A DNA stretch of 64,000 bases from Camellia lanceoleosa (GCA_025200525.1 CM045762.1:127973752-128037751), one strand, 5' to 3'; numbered from the stretch's first letter, positions 22,856 to 34,842 are shown. Notes: generated from the sequence alone by a model not told the origin. A program made the numbers and translations.

Positions 22856-23130
22856 CACTACTAGAAAAAGGGGTAAAAAAAAAAGGTGGAAGTACTTGCT
22901 ACGGAATGAAAGCCATCACAAATAGTGCTTTTTTGGGACGGGTAAATAAATCTTTCTCTAATGACAGTTTTTGAGACAGTAAAATAACCGTCGCCAAAAA
23001 TCAATAAAATTGAATCTTACACCTTTAACTGTGCCAAACAAAATTAGGTAAAGGATTAAATGACGAAATTTGTTTATTTTAACACTATTTTGCAATAGAT
23101 ATAGTGTCCGTCGAACATAAAAAAATTACA
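22856..23130 (+). mobile_element. CACTA (En/Spm-type) transposon terminus and subterminal region
   Basis: CACTACTAGAAAAAGGGG at 22856 is the characteristic terminal inverted repeat start of plant CACTA elements. The following 270 bp contain short motifs of the subterminal type (CCGTCGCCAAAAA, CCGTCGAACATA, GACAGTTTTTGAGACAG). It interrupts the kinase fragment. I could not find the matching right terminus (ending in TAGTG) in the window, so the extent is unknown; it may include the gene fragments that follow. Confidence 0.75.
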
Positions 23131-23665
23131 TTGCCTCTGTTTTTCCCTAAATCTAACTAACTCGCTTCACTCGCTCGTTCTCTCCCTCATCTCAGCGGCA
23201 GCAACTACGGCTGCAGAGACGGCGGCAGCAGCCCCGTCTCTCCCTCAAGGTATCTCCTAAACCGTATCTCTCCCTCACTCTCTTGCTCTCTCTATATCTC
23301 ACTCTGTGATTCTCACTAAACCCTAGTCCATATTTTCAATTTTTTGAATCAATTTTTGGAATGTTTTACCAATTTTTATAGGAATATGTGTGTATCTGGA
23401 TTTATGCTATATTTTTGAGTTGTATTCTGAAAGTTCTTGATTTCAAGTTAGTTTTTAGATCTTTTGTATCAATTGATTTCAAATTGTGTTAATTCATATG
23501 TTGGGTGGGAATTCAATCAATAGACAATGTCATATAGCATGTTTGGCTCAGAGTTTGTCATTTTTCTGTTGGTTTCTCTAAGTATTTTTAACTTTTTTTA
23601 ATTCTGTGGATTATATGGAGTCAGTTTCTATAAATTAATCAAGTTATTTTTTCAATATGATGTAG
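23131..23665 (+). other. Possible captured 5' UTR and intron sequence
   Basis: A CTCTCT-rich stretch with GCGGCAGCAACTACGGCTGC-like repeats (23160-23250) resembles a plant 5' untranslated exon. It is followed by a plausible donor (AAG/GTATCTCC near 23250) and a T-rich, intron-like region. No start codon in a coding frame could be assigned. Confidence 0.35.
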
Positions 23666-23934
23666 CTTGTTCAAGGTGAGAACCTCAAGCCCAATGGAAC
23701 TTGGCAGCTAATTTGTTTGGATTGTAATATTAGGCCTAGAATTGCTAAGGAAAGAAAATTTGCTGATGTATGAGATCAAGGAGAAGATTTAGAGGGATTT
23801 TTTTATTTTACTTTTCTTAATATTTTTTTGTTTGACGAGAAAATATTTCTTCATAGATTGCTCACATTGCATTTGAGACTGCTCAGAAGCAGCGTGGGAA
23901 ACTCGGTTCTATTGATAAAGCAAATGTCTTGGAG
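23666..23934 (+). pseudogene. Two exon-like fragments; the second matches 3-isopropylmalate dehydrogenase
   Basis: Segment 23666-23767 (34 codons, preceded by AG and followed by GT) is open and encodes GTWQLICLDCN, which I do not recognise. Segment 23857-23934 (26 codons, also AG/GT bounded) encodes [13 protein letters not shown] followed by DKANVLE. This is the conserved segment of 3-isopropylmalate dehydrogenase, the plastid enzyme of leucine synthesis, ending at a plausible exon border. The rest of the enzyme is not found downstream. The fragment lies 1 kb inside the CACTA terminus, so capture by the transposon is a reasonable inference. Not a functional gene. Confidence 0.6.
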
Positions 23935-24746
23935 GTAGCTTTGCAGTTGACAGTTCATTTTTTTCTTTTTCTTTTTTAAATTCATTTTATTGTTTTACAT
24001 ATCCTATACTATATCTTTTTCAATCTAAGGTGTTATTTGGGAAATTTACTTTGGCTTCATTTTCATGACCATCTCAAAGCCAAAAGAAAGAAAGAACATA
24101 AGTAATGATTTGCTGGTTTCTTTAAACATTTCAGAATGCAATAACAAATGATATTCTAGGCTGCAAATCACATTCTATAGATTGATATTATACACGTTCT
24201 CCGTAAATGTTACATAACACCAATTAATACACATATGAGATGCTGAACCCTTTGAAAGATTTAGAAGACATAAAAATTTGATTGGTAGGTGACTGGAATA
24301 AGAAATAAACAAATAAAAAAGAAGAACGGTCAGAAAGGTCAAATGTGTATATATATATATGTCTTGATCAGCAAGGCCAAGTATATATCTATCACCACAC
24401 AACATACAAAAAAGGCCACGTAATGGGAAGTGTTGAACTATAGATCAACCATGTCTTTGCCCCCACATAATCATCTTCTCTAAGTTCCATTTTTAAAGAA
24501 ATTTTTAAAAGAATTAAGTTCCCTGAGACACAAACAGTGGCAAGTAGCTAACAGCCCTGGTTTTGTTGGACTCTTGCTTGCTACATGTTTGTGAAAGAAG
24601 AAAATGAATCCATTGCATTCCCTACATAGGCCTCTGCATTTTACTAATCCTAAGTTTCCATGAGAGCAACTATGAACAGCTTTGAATAGTTTATGGTATC
24701 CAAAAACGTCCAATCACGAGTTGACGACGATAGAATGTCACTGTTA
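23935..24746. other. Unassigned DNA left of the second Tekay element
   Basis: No convincing frame or motif. A short (AT)n run lies near 24348-24360, and a - strand open frame of 77 codons (24480-24713) has no recognised domain. It may still be part of the CACTA element. Ends with the aatca duplication at 24747-24751. Confidence 0.45.
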
Positions 24747-26364
24747 AATCATGTCATGCCTTCAAAATTAAACCCATAATATATAATATTAACATGCATC
24801 GATATAAGAAATCAAAATATTATTTCATCCATCAGAGTAATCTCATTAAAAGACATCACATGTAATAACGAAAGTAAATACCTTACGGGCTTATATCTTT
24901 TCAAGCCAACACTTGGACACAAAAGTTTGAGTACTAACTCATTTACACATTAAGCCCTAGGCTTGAGTTTACATGTAACATCAAAATAAAACAAAATAAA
25001 CAACTAATCTAAACAGAGTCTTCAACTCCAAATCCATCTAAGCTAAGTCCTTGGAGGTAGCATATCACCTGAACCTGAAAATGATGTTCCCGTATAGGGT
25101 GAGCCATAGCCCAGTAGAAATATACTAAACCAAATATAAGCATTGAATAAAGCAATAGCATTCAATAGATGGTTAACACAACTATTCATTTAACCAACAT
25201 ACAGTTTCATGACCTTAATGTCTATGACACGTTTCACTTTCCATTATTCCCATTTATATCAATATGGCTCAGAACCTGGCCAAAATATAACAGTGAACTA
25301 AATATCACATTAACATTTCTTCCAATATCAACAAAACAAATGAGACTAAGGCTCATACTAAAACACTTCCATACCTTCCGATTGATACACATTTTAGTGC
25401 TGTATCAACAACATGTAAAAACACTTCAATCAATAAGCACACATATAGTGATGCTAATGGAGTCCATCCCCTATCTCCTCCCAAACAAAATCCGGTTTAG
25501 AGGTCCATCCCCTATCTTCTCCTAAACCGTGGAGTACATCCCCTATCTCCTCCCAAACAAAATGCACATACAATGTATTAAACAATTGTCATATACAACA
25601 CACAATCAATACATGTATTTTCCGTATTAATTCAACAGTCAAAATCAATGACTTAACCAATGTGATTAGTTTCAGTTTTCCCTAATCCACATGCAATGTC
25701 TACAACAATCACGACTATCCTCCACCGATAGCCCAAAACAGTTATTTCTAAATAGGAAATAAATGTATCAACAAATATCAATCACATTCCCATAGGTAAG
25801 TGATTAAACTACCCAACTACACCAATTAAGCTCATAATTCCCAAATTTCATGAATTAGACTTAATTCCACAATTTTCTCAAAATTAATTATACAAATTAA
25901 TTTTATTACAACAATTAGGGTTTTTTTCCCATTTTCTCAACATCAACCCTAAGGTTCAATTATCTCAGTTTAACACACAAACATATGTTGTTTAATAGAT
26001 GAAAAACCCTTCTTTCAAATTATAAGACAAACCCTAATTTCCCAAAATTACCACATGACACCAACATATCAAAATACCAAAACTTAGGACAAAATCTATA
26101 GTATGGAGTAGGAAATCCCTACCTCGAAGCGAATAACTCAAATGGAGAAGATGGCGAAAACCCAATGTGCTCCAAATCCAAGATTGTTCAGATTAAAGTG
26201 AAGCCCTCGACTCACTCTATCTTTTTAACAAAGGACCTAGGGTAGAAATACACTCTAAGTAGATCAAACCTAAGAGAGAAGGTGTGTAGGGAGAGAGAGA
26301 AGACGGTTCTAGGGTTTTAGAATCAAAAGGGAGATGAAAAATGATCCAGAAAGTCGGATCTCGG

Positions 26365-26374
26365 ATTTATATAA
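26365..26374 (-). promoter_or_regulatory. TATA box of the Tekay-2 3' LTR
   Basis: TTATATAAAT on the - strand, 11 bases downstream of the CTCGAG array in the transcription direction. The same arrangement is found at 33870-33879 in the other LTR, so U3 runs from 26813 to about 26335. Confidence 0.7.
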
Positions 26375-26385
26375 CAGTCGCCCCG

Positions 26386-26621
26386 CTCGAGCGTCACTCA
26401 CAGACTCCCGCTCGAGCGTCAAAAGTCCCGCTCGAGCAGCGGATACACATTCCTAGAACTTTTGCTGAACCATGTCCCCCGCTCGAGCGCCCAACTCCCC
26501 GCTCGAGCGGCACACACAAACTCCCGCTCGAGCGGCCAATTCCCCGCTCGAGTGTCCAACACTACTCAAGAAATACTGGATAGGTGTATTTCCCACTCGA
26601 GGGCCCAAACCCCCGCTCGAG
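26386..26621 (-). promoter_or_regulatory. CTCGAG palindrome array upstream of the LTR TATA box
   Basis: Nine CTCGAG sites in 236 bp, seven of them preceded by CCCG or CCG and spaced about 20-60 bp apart. Position directly upstream of the TATA box suggests enhancer-like binding sites. The binding protein is unknown. Confidence 0.6.
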
Positions 26622-26814
26622 CGGACAAGCCAAAATCTGGGCAACTAGACTTGGTTCCTAAGCTCAACCAACCTGCTTCAAATCTTCCTAACACAACCCA
26701 AGACTCAATATAAGGAGTAAAGGATGCAAACGACATATACTCAACAACCAGCTCCACGGAACCTAAGTCCGGATATAACAAATAAAGAAAATGGGGAAAC
26801 TGGGATCGCTATAA

Positions 26815-26826
26815 CCTCCCCCCTTT
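26815..26826 (-). other. Polypurine tract of Tekay-2
   Basis: CCTCCCCCCTTT on the + strand (AAAGGGGGGAGG on the - strand), one base from the 3' LTR. Identical to the tract at 5361-5372. Confidence 0.88.
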
Positions 26827-27179
26827 AAAGAATTTCGTCCCCGAAATTAAGTATAAGTTTTCAAAAATAGGTTTTCCTCAATTTCCAACAATATGACATT
26901 TCAATATTTAAACAATCTGACCCAATACCGGTCATTTCATCTCTTATCAAGAGGCATCTCACAATATATAAAACAACATATATTTCAATTTGCATTATCA
27001 ACATGCGTTTCCTTTCAATTCAACAATATTTTCAACATACGCAATGTTCCATTAAACTTCCATTCTGAGGCAAGTTTCAAAATACTTCCATCAACTCAAA
27101 ACATAAACCATGTTTCACAACCTAAGTTATATTCAATACACTTAAGGTTCAATATTACAACAAAATAAACAACATATGC

Positions 27180-30100
27180 TCAAGCATCTACAGATAGATC
27201 CGGATATTTCTCTCGGACCTCCAACTCACGTTCCCAAGTGGCTTCCTCCACCCCGTGATGTTTCCACAAAACCTTTACCAAAGGGATGGTCTTGCCTCTC
27301 AAAACTTGATCCCACCTATCCAACACCCGAACCAGTCTTTCCTCATACGAGACATCTTCGTCAACCTCTAAGTCGGTCCAATCCAACACATGTGATGGAT
27401 CCGGCTCATACTCCGAAGCATACTCACATGAAACACGTCATGAACTTCGGACAACTGTGGCGGCAAAGCTAAACGATAGGCGGCCTCGCCAATCCTCTCA
27501 AGGATCTCGAAAGGACCAATAAACTGAGGGGATAACTTCCCGCTCTTTCCAAACCTCATCAATCCCCGCCTAGGTGATATTTTTAGAAAGACATGATCAC
27601 CTACCTCAAACATCAAAGGTCTCCTCCTACGGTCGGCATATGATTTCTAGCGACTCTGGGCTGTAAGAAGCCTCCTACAGATGAGTTCAACTTTCTTCGT
27701 CGTTTCCCTCACCAACTCTGGACCCAACAAAGGTGCATCACCCACCTCAGCCCAACAAACTGGAGACCTACACGGTCGGCCATACAAGGCCTCAAACGAT
27801 GCCATACCGATACTAGACTGAAAACTATTGTTGTAGGCAAACTCCACCAAGGGAAAGTGCCTCTCCCACGACCCACTAAAGTCAAGAACACAACCTCTAA
27901 GCATATCCTCAAGGATCTGAATAGTACGCTCGGACTGCCCATCAGTCTGAGGATGATAAGCCGTACTAAAGGTCAACTTAGTGCCCAAGGCACTCTGCAA
28001 ACTCTGCCACAACCTAGCAGTAAAACGAGGGTCTCTATCTGAGACGATCGTCACTGGAACCCCGTGCAATCTCACTATGTCTCGAATATACAAGTCGGCA
28101 AGATGATCTATCGAATCTCTCACGCGCATAGGAATGAAGTGCGCCGACTTAGTCAACTGGTCTACAACCACCCAAATAGCATCACTACCCTGCTGAGTCC
28201 TCGGAAGATCTACAACGAAGTCCATAGTGACATGCTTCCACTTCCACTCGGCAATAGGCAAGGGCTGTAACAAACCCGCTGGCCTCTGATGCTCGGCCTT
28301 CACTTGCTGACAAGTAAGGCATTTAGATACGAAAGCTGCCACATTTCTCTTCGTACCCCGCAACCAAAACTGGCGACCCAAATCCCGATACATCTTAGTG
28401 CCTCCCAGATGTACCGCAAGACGTGAATGATGAAACTCTCGGAGTACCTCCTCTCGGCAAGACTCCGGCACAAACAGACGGTCTCGGTATCTCACACTCT
28501 GGTCGGGATACACCGTCAAACCCTTCTCAATCTTCCCATTGGAGATCTTCTCTCGGAGGGAATTTACCTCAAGGTCACCTCTCTGTGCCTCTAACACTCG
28601 AGTCACAAGTGTAGGCTGCGCAACAACAGAAAATAAGGCTGCAGCCTCAACAGATTCGCCCAGAAGCAAATCAAATTCCCCAAGTGCACCCAACATCTCC
28701 CATTCCCGGATGGCTATACTAGCTATGTCACCAACAGATTTCCTTCTAAGGGCATCGGCCACCACATTGGCCTTCCCCGGATGATAATGCAACTCGAAGT
28801 CATAATCCTCAATAAACTCTATCCACCTCCTCTGCCTCAAGTTCAAGTCTTTCTGTGTAAACAGATATTTCAGACTCTTATGATCCGAGAATACCTCGAA
28901 TCTCTCACTATAAAGGTAATGCCTCTAAATCTTCAAGGCAAAGATCAAAGCTGCTAACTCTAGGTCATGGGTAGGGTAATTCTTCTCGTGTATTTTTAAC
29001 TGACGTGAGCCATAGGCTACCACTTTCTCTTTTTGCATCAACACACAACCCAAACCCTCTCGTGAGGCATCACAATAGATTGCAAAACCCAACCCTCTCT
29101 CCGGAATAATCATGACCGGTGCGGTGGTCAGTCTAACTTTTTGTTCTTGGAACGACTTTTCACAAGTCTCACTCCATACAAATTTGACTCCCTTCCGAGT
29201 CAGTTTAGTCAACGGCGAAGCTAACCGGGAGAAATCCTTCACAAACCGTCGGTAGTACCCAGCTAATCCTAGAAAACTGCGGATCTCAAACACGCTCTTA
29301 GGCTGTGCCCAATCTTGCACTACCTCAACTTTGGATGTATCAACAGACACCCCTTTCTCGAAAACCACATGGCCTAAGAACTTGACTTCCTCTAGGCAGA
29401 ACTCACACTTCCCAAACTTGGCATAAAGCTTATGGGCTCTAAGTAACTCAAGCACCACTCTCAAGTGCTCCTCGTGCTCCTCCTCTGAAGGTGAATAGAT
29501 AAGAATGTCGTCTACAAAGACGACTACAAAACGATCCAAGAATTCCCGGAATATCCGGTTCATCAAGTCCATAAAGACTGCCGGTGCATTGGTGAGCCCA
29601 AACGGCATCACCAGAAACTTGTAATGGCCATACCGCGTACGGAATGCCGTCTTCAGAATATCCTCCTCCCTGACTCTCAACTGGTGGTAACCCGATCTCA
29701 AATCTATCTTAGAGAAACAACGGGAACCCTTCAACTGATCGAACAGATCATCTATACGAGGCATAGGGTACTTATTCTTGACCGTAGCCCGATTCAACTT
29801 CCGGTAATCGATACATAGTCTCAAAGCACCACCTTTCTTCTTAGCAAAGAGGGCCGGTGCTCCCCACGGTGAAACACTAGGACGTATATAGCCCTTATCT
29901 AGCAACTCTTGGAGTTGGATCTTCAACTCAACTAACTCGGCTGAGGCAAAACGATAAGGTGCCATAGAAATCGGCAACGTGCCGGGCACTAGATCAATAG
30001 AGAACTCAATCTCTCGATGAGGTGGCAAACTAACAAGATCCTCGGGAAAGACGTCCGAGTATTCACAAAGCACTCTTGGCAACACAGTCCGGGTCTCATC

Positions 30101-30600
30101 ACACTCACTACTGTCAAAGCTAGCAAGTAGACCACTAAGCTCACTCCGCCCTCGCAGATCATACCCCGGTGGCAAAACACTACCAACTTGGTCCCCCAGA
30201 AAATGAAAACACTCCCCGCTCACGGTACAACAAGTGACCCTCTGGCGGTAGCAATCAATAACTGCCCGGTATGACGATAACCAGTCCATACCCAAAATAA
30301 CATCAAAGCCCTTCATGGGCATAACTACAAAAGGAAACGGAAGCCTATGATCGGCGACCTCTATATCACAACCCCTAACACCTTGTTTCAAGATCAATTC
30401 ACCCCCAAGGGGTGACACTACACAAATAGGAGATGCTAAGCATGCTAACTCCAACTCCAAAAGCAGATACAAATGCAAACACAAAGGAATGAGATGCACC
30501 GTATCAATCAATACACTAGCAATGAATTGCAAAACAAGAAGGTACCTCTCTGGCGATGGAGCGATTACAAGGTCTGTGATAACAGCATACACGCGCCCAG
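27180..30600 (-). pseudogene. pol: Tekay-2 pol: protease, RT, RNase H, integrase, chromodomain; broken
   Basis: Reading leftward from about 30600: the protease site reads LIDTVHLIP instead of Asp-Thr-Gly because of local indels near 30500 that cancel in frame further on. RT (about 29950-29450) has [24 protein letters not shown] and an intact FVDD. RNase H (about 29100-28750) is broken by TAG at 28922-28924, where Tekay-1 has Trp. Integrase (28450-27700) has [11 protein letters not shown] and a stop at 27644-27646 in place of Gln. A one-base deletion near 27410 shifts the frame before the chromodomain-like end (VKVLWKHHGVEEATWE), which finishes at 27180. The order and spacing equal those of Tekay-1. 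Confidence 0.93.
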
Positions 30601-31852
30601 ACGATCTCTGATCAACCTGCTCACCCCTAGGAGCATAAGACTGCTGCACCGACTGGGACGATGAAGCCCCCTGATTGGCCTTCGAGGCCTGAACTGACTG
30701 AGCTGGCTGATGACTCTGAGTCTGCCTCAAACCAGATGCACCAGATGTGCCACTCAACTGCGAGCAATACCTCTTCAGGTGCCCTGCCTGACCGCACTGA
30801 TAACACGAGAGCGGCTGGCCTCTACCCTGACTCTGGCTCTGAGATCGAGCCGAAGATGACGCTGCTCTCTGTCCTCCTCCCTTCTGCGGGCAAGCTGGAG
30901 ACTTGTGGCCCAGTTGACCACACTTGAAACAGGTAATGTCTCCCTGGCTGCCTTTCCCAGAACTAGCACTCGGCACTGGAAAAGTCGATCTAGTAAAACT
31001 ACTCTGAGACTGCTGAGGGTTAAAACCCCTCTGTCTCCTGCCATCACTCTGGCCATCCTGACTCCTCTTGGAGCCTTTCTGCCCTTCCTCCTCCTCCTGC
31101 ATCATGATCTCCGTATGGGCTGCAGCATCAACCAGACGTTCATAATCTCGAATCATAGACCCTACAACTCTCAACTTGAGGCCACACCTCAACTTTTTCT
31201 CGAACTCAATACAACGGCGTTCCTCAGACGCCACCAACTCGGGTGCAAACCTGGACAAGCTAGTAAATGCGGCCTCAAACTCGGCCACAGAAGAACTGTT
31301 CTGCTTAAGCTGGTAGAACTGCTCTCTCAACCTCTCCTTAACAGCTGGAGATAGGAACTTCTCTTAGAAAGCGTCAACAAAAGCCTTCCAAGTCCCTCCT
31401 ATACAACTCTTAGTGAACTTCCACCATTGACCCGCATCCCCCTTAAGCTGGAAAGATGCCAAGGTCACCTTCAGTACCTCGTCTTCGATGCCTAGCATCT
31501 CAAACGTCTTCGTTGTCTGTTCGAGCCATTCATCTGCCTTAAGTGGTTCTTTAGGATCACCTAAAAATTCGTCCGGGTTAGACAAGAAGAACTCCCTCTT
31601 CAGAAAAGAAGGCCCTGCATCCGCAACATGAACTTGAGCCTGATTCTCAGCTTTGAGAATGCCTACTGACTCTCTGAATGCCCCTGCTATCTCTCGGGCT
31701 AAAGCGCCCATAGCCTGCTGTCCTATTGGCTCGGCTACATTGGCCCGGCCAACTCCCTCCTGTACTGCCGGAATCTCATCCGGTATAGGCATCTCCTACC
31801 CACCACACCTACCACGCCTACCACGTCCTCGTCCTTGTCCTTGTCCTGACAT
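30601..31852 (-). pseudogene. gag: Tekay-2 gag, broken by two stops
   Basis: The start at 31852 gives an N-terminus with Gly-Gln/Gly-Arg repeats, but TAG at 31796-31798 cuts it after about 18 codons. The frame then continues through the capsid (ADEWLEQTTKTFEMLG, FQLKGDAGQWWKF) to TAA at 31361-31363, where the sister copy has Gln. Beyond it the frame is open through the rest of the capsid and two intact zinc knuckles, [14 protein letters not shown] and [14 protein letters not shown] (about 30945-30770). Unlike Tekay-1, both knuckles keep all metal ligands. Confidence 0.92.
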
Positions 31853-32240
31853 CCTAATAAAGGTAACAAAGACGTCAGCACATTAATAAGTGTGCCAAAA
31901 CTATAACACTTGCGTCCTAATGCATTGGACAACAGTAATTCATTCCACGTAAGCACATAATCACATAAGCACCTACGAATTTCATTCCTGGATAATGATA
32001 GTCCCAAAGCATTACTATAGTTCCGGTTGGAAGCAGCATTGATCAAGTGCCTTTCCAACAAGACTATTAGAAACTCAAGGGTCCAATCAACATCCTAGAA
32101 ACTACGTTCCATACCCACATAGTCACATAAACATGTTATCATATAAGCACATAACAGTACATCTAAGTCTCTATCAAGCGAGACGAACCCATTGTGATAC
32201 TAATCACTTCCCATGTACCCAAAGTATTCGAACTCGGTAC
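31853..32240 (-). other. 5' leader of Tekay-2
   Basis: Non-coding stretch between the primer binding site and gag; corresponds to 7484-7690 plus 175-353 of the Tekay-1 copies. Confidence 0.8.
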
Positions 32241-32252
32241 GCTCTGATACCA
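32241..32252 (-). other. Primer binding site (initiator-Met tRNA) of Tekay-2
   Basis: GCTCTGATACCA on the + strand, three bases inside the right LTR, as in the Tekay-1 copy. Confidence 0.93.
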
Positions 32253-32255
32253 AGT

Positions 32256-34338
32256 TGTCATGCCTTCAAAATTAAACCCATAATATATAATATTAACATG
32301 CATCGATATAAGAAATCAAAATATTATTTCATCAATCAGAGTAATCTCATTAAAAGACATCACATGTAATAACGAAAGTAAATGCCCTACGGGCTTACAT
32401 CTTTCCAAGCCAACACTTGGACACAAAAGTATGAGTACTAACTCATTTACACATTAAGCCCTAGGCTTGAGCTTGCATGTAACATCAAAATAAAACAAAA
32501 TAAACAACTAATCTAAGCAGAGTCTTCAACTCCAAATCCATCCAAGCTAAGTCCTTGGAGGTAGCATATCACCTGAACCTGAAAATGATGTTCCCGTATA
32601 GGGTGAGCCACAGCCCAGTAGAAATATACTAAACCAAATATAAGTATTGAATAAAGCAATAGCATTCAATAGATGGTTAACACAACTATTCATTTAACCA
32701 ACATACAGTTTCATGACCTTAATGTCTATGACACGTTTCATTTTCCATTATTCCCATTTATATCAATATGGCTCAGAACCTGGCCAAAATATAACAGTGA
32801 ACTAAATATCACATTAACATTTCTTCCAATATCAACAAAACAAATGAGACTAAGGCTCATACCAAAACACTTCCACACCTTCCGATTGATACACATTTTA
32901 GTGCTGTATTAACAACATGTAAAAACACTTCAATCAATAAGCACACATATAGTGATGCTAATGGAGTCCATCCCCTATCTCCTCCCAAACAAAATCCGGT
33001 TTAGAGGTCCATCCCCTATCTTCCCCTAAACCGTGGAGTACATCCCCTATCTCCTCCCAAACAAAATGCACATACAATGTATTAAACAATTGTCATATAC
33101 AACACACAATCAATACATGTATTTTCCGTATTAATTCAACAGTCAAAATCAATGACTTAACCAATGTGATTAGTTTCAGTTTTCCCTAATCCACATGCAA
33201 TGTCTACAACAATCACGACTATCCTCCACCGATAGCCCAAAATAGTTATTTCTAAACAGGAAATAAATGTATCAACAAATATAAATCACATTCCCATAGG
33301 TAAGTGATTAAACTACCCAACTACACCAATTAAGCTCATAATTCCCAAATTTCATGAATTAGACTTAATTCCACAATTTTCTCAAAATTAATTATACAAA
33401 TTAATTTTATTACAACAATTAGAGTTTTTTTCCCATTTTCTCAACATCAATCCTAAGGTTCAATTATCTCAGTTTAACACACAAACATATGTTGTTTAAT
33501 AGATGAAAAACCCTTTTTTCAAATGATAAGACAAACCCTAATTTCCTAAAATTACCACATGACACCAATATATCAAAATACCAAAACTTAGGACAAAACC
33601 TATAGTATGAAGTAGGAAATCCCTACCTCGAAGCGAAGAACTCAAATGGAGAAGATGGCGAAAACCCAATGTGCTCCAAATCCAAGATTTGTTCAGATTA
33701 AAGTGAAGCCCTCGACCCACTCTATCTTTTTAACAAAGGACCTAGGGTAGAAATACACTCTAAGTAGATCAAACCTAAGAGAGAAGGTGTGTAGGGAGAG
33801 AGAGAAGACGGTTATAGGGTTTTAGAATCAAAAGGGAGATAAAAAATGATCTAGAAAGTCAGATCTCAGATTTATATAACAGTCGCCCCGCTCGAGCATG
33901 GAAACCCCCGCTCGAGCGTCACTCACAGACTCCCGCTCGAGCGTCAAAAGTCTCACTCGAGCGGCGGATACACACTTCCAGAACTTTTGCTGAACCATGT
34001 CCCCCGCTCGAGCGCCCAACTCCCCGCTCGAGCGGCACACACAAACTCCCGCTCGAGCGGCCAATTCCCCGCTCGAGCGTCCAACACTACTCAAGAAATA
34101 CTGGATGGGTGTATTCCCTGCTCTAGCGTCCAAACCCCCGCTCGAGCGGACAAGCCAAAATCTGGGCAGCTAGACTTGGTTCCTAAGCTCAACCAACCTG
34201 CTCCAAATCTTCCCAACACAACCCAAGACTCAATATGAGGAGTAAAGGATGCAAACGACATATACTCAACAACCAGCTCCATGGAACCTAAGTCTGGATA
34301 TAACAAATAAAGAAAATGGGGAAACCGGGATCGCTATA
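32256..34338 (-). repeat. 5' LTR of Tekay-2 (2083 bp)
   Basis: Direct repeat of 24752-26813, with one extra CTCGAG unit accounting for the length difference. The promoter in this copy would drive the element leftward. TATA box at 33870-33879 on the - strand. Confidence 0.94.
33891..34146 (-). promoter_or_regulatory. CTCGAG palindrome array of the 5' LTR
   Basis: Nine CTCGAG sites and one decayed site (CTCTAG near 34122) in 256 bp, immediately upstream of the TATA box in the transcription direction. The unit starting at 33891 is absent from the partner LTR. Confidence 0.6.
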
Positions 34339-34343
34339 AATCA

Positions 34344-34837
34344 TCTTATCAATGATGTTAGATAACCCTTCATTGATGTTGGCATGTGTTATCAGAAAAC
34401 CTTAATACTCTAAAGAATTATGTATTGGTAGACATATTCCAAAATATAGTACACTTTCATTCCAAAATGGTAAATTTAGTAATTCGAAGTGATCCTAAAA
34501 GTTTTTTCTAATATATTTTTTTTAATGTTACCTTACAAGAAAAAAAATCAAATATAATGAATTAAAATCTAAGATGACTTAAGTTTTGACAAGACAAAAA
34601 TATCAAAAATGAATATATATATATATATTATTGGATGCCTAATAGCTAAAAGAAAATTACTCTAGAAGTACCTTATATTCTTAAGTATAATATATACAAA
34701 TTTAATCCTATCGCATCACATTTACCCCTATCGCATATCGTGATCCCATTCTCATTCCATGTAAACGATCCACGTTTCTGGTAACATAGTGTTGGTCCTT
34801 TATCATGCATGGAATGTGTCATCTCATTTTGTGATCC
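34344..34837. other. AT-rich flank of Tekay-2, nothing recognised
   Basis: No coding frame. Contains an (AT)n run near 34614-34630. Its left end carries the second copy of the aatca duplication (34339-34343), so before the insertion it continued the DNA ending at 24751. Confidence 0.5.
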
Positions 34838-34842
34838 CATTG

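Larger units (their letters stand above)
24752..26813 (-). repeat. 3' LTR of Tekay-2 (2062 bp)
   Basis: On the + strand it begins TGTCATGCCTTC and ends GGGATCGCTATA. It differs from the partner by scattered substitutions and by one missing repeat unit of about 21 bp in the CTCGAG array. It contains the three GTCCATCCCCTATCT-type repeats at about 25465-25560 that also occur in the Tekay-1 LTR at about 6605-6700. Confidence 0.94.
24752..34338 (-). mobile_element. Complete Tekay/Del-type Ty3/gypsy element (Tekay-2), 9587 bp
   Basis: LTRs at 24752-26813 and 32256-34338 are flanked by the duplication aatca (24747-24751 and 34339-34343). The primer binding site beside the right LTR and the polypurine tract beside the left LTR set - strand orientation. 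The polyprotein has all Tekay domains in order and is closely related to that of the element at 1-7690. Stops and frameshifts in gag, RNase H, integrase and the chromodomain region make it non-autonomous, but the RT catalytic box FVDD is intact. Confidence 0.95.

Noticed and set aside
26386..26621. CRISPR-like array of GCTCGAGC repeats
   Set aside because: The repeats are only 6-8 bases, the spacing is uneven, and they sit in an LTR promoter of a plant element.
22856..34838. Right end of the CACTA element
   Set aside because: No TAGTAGTG-type terminus was found by reading; the element may be truncated or end in a decayed form.
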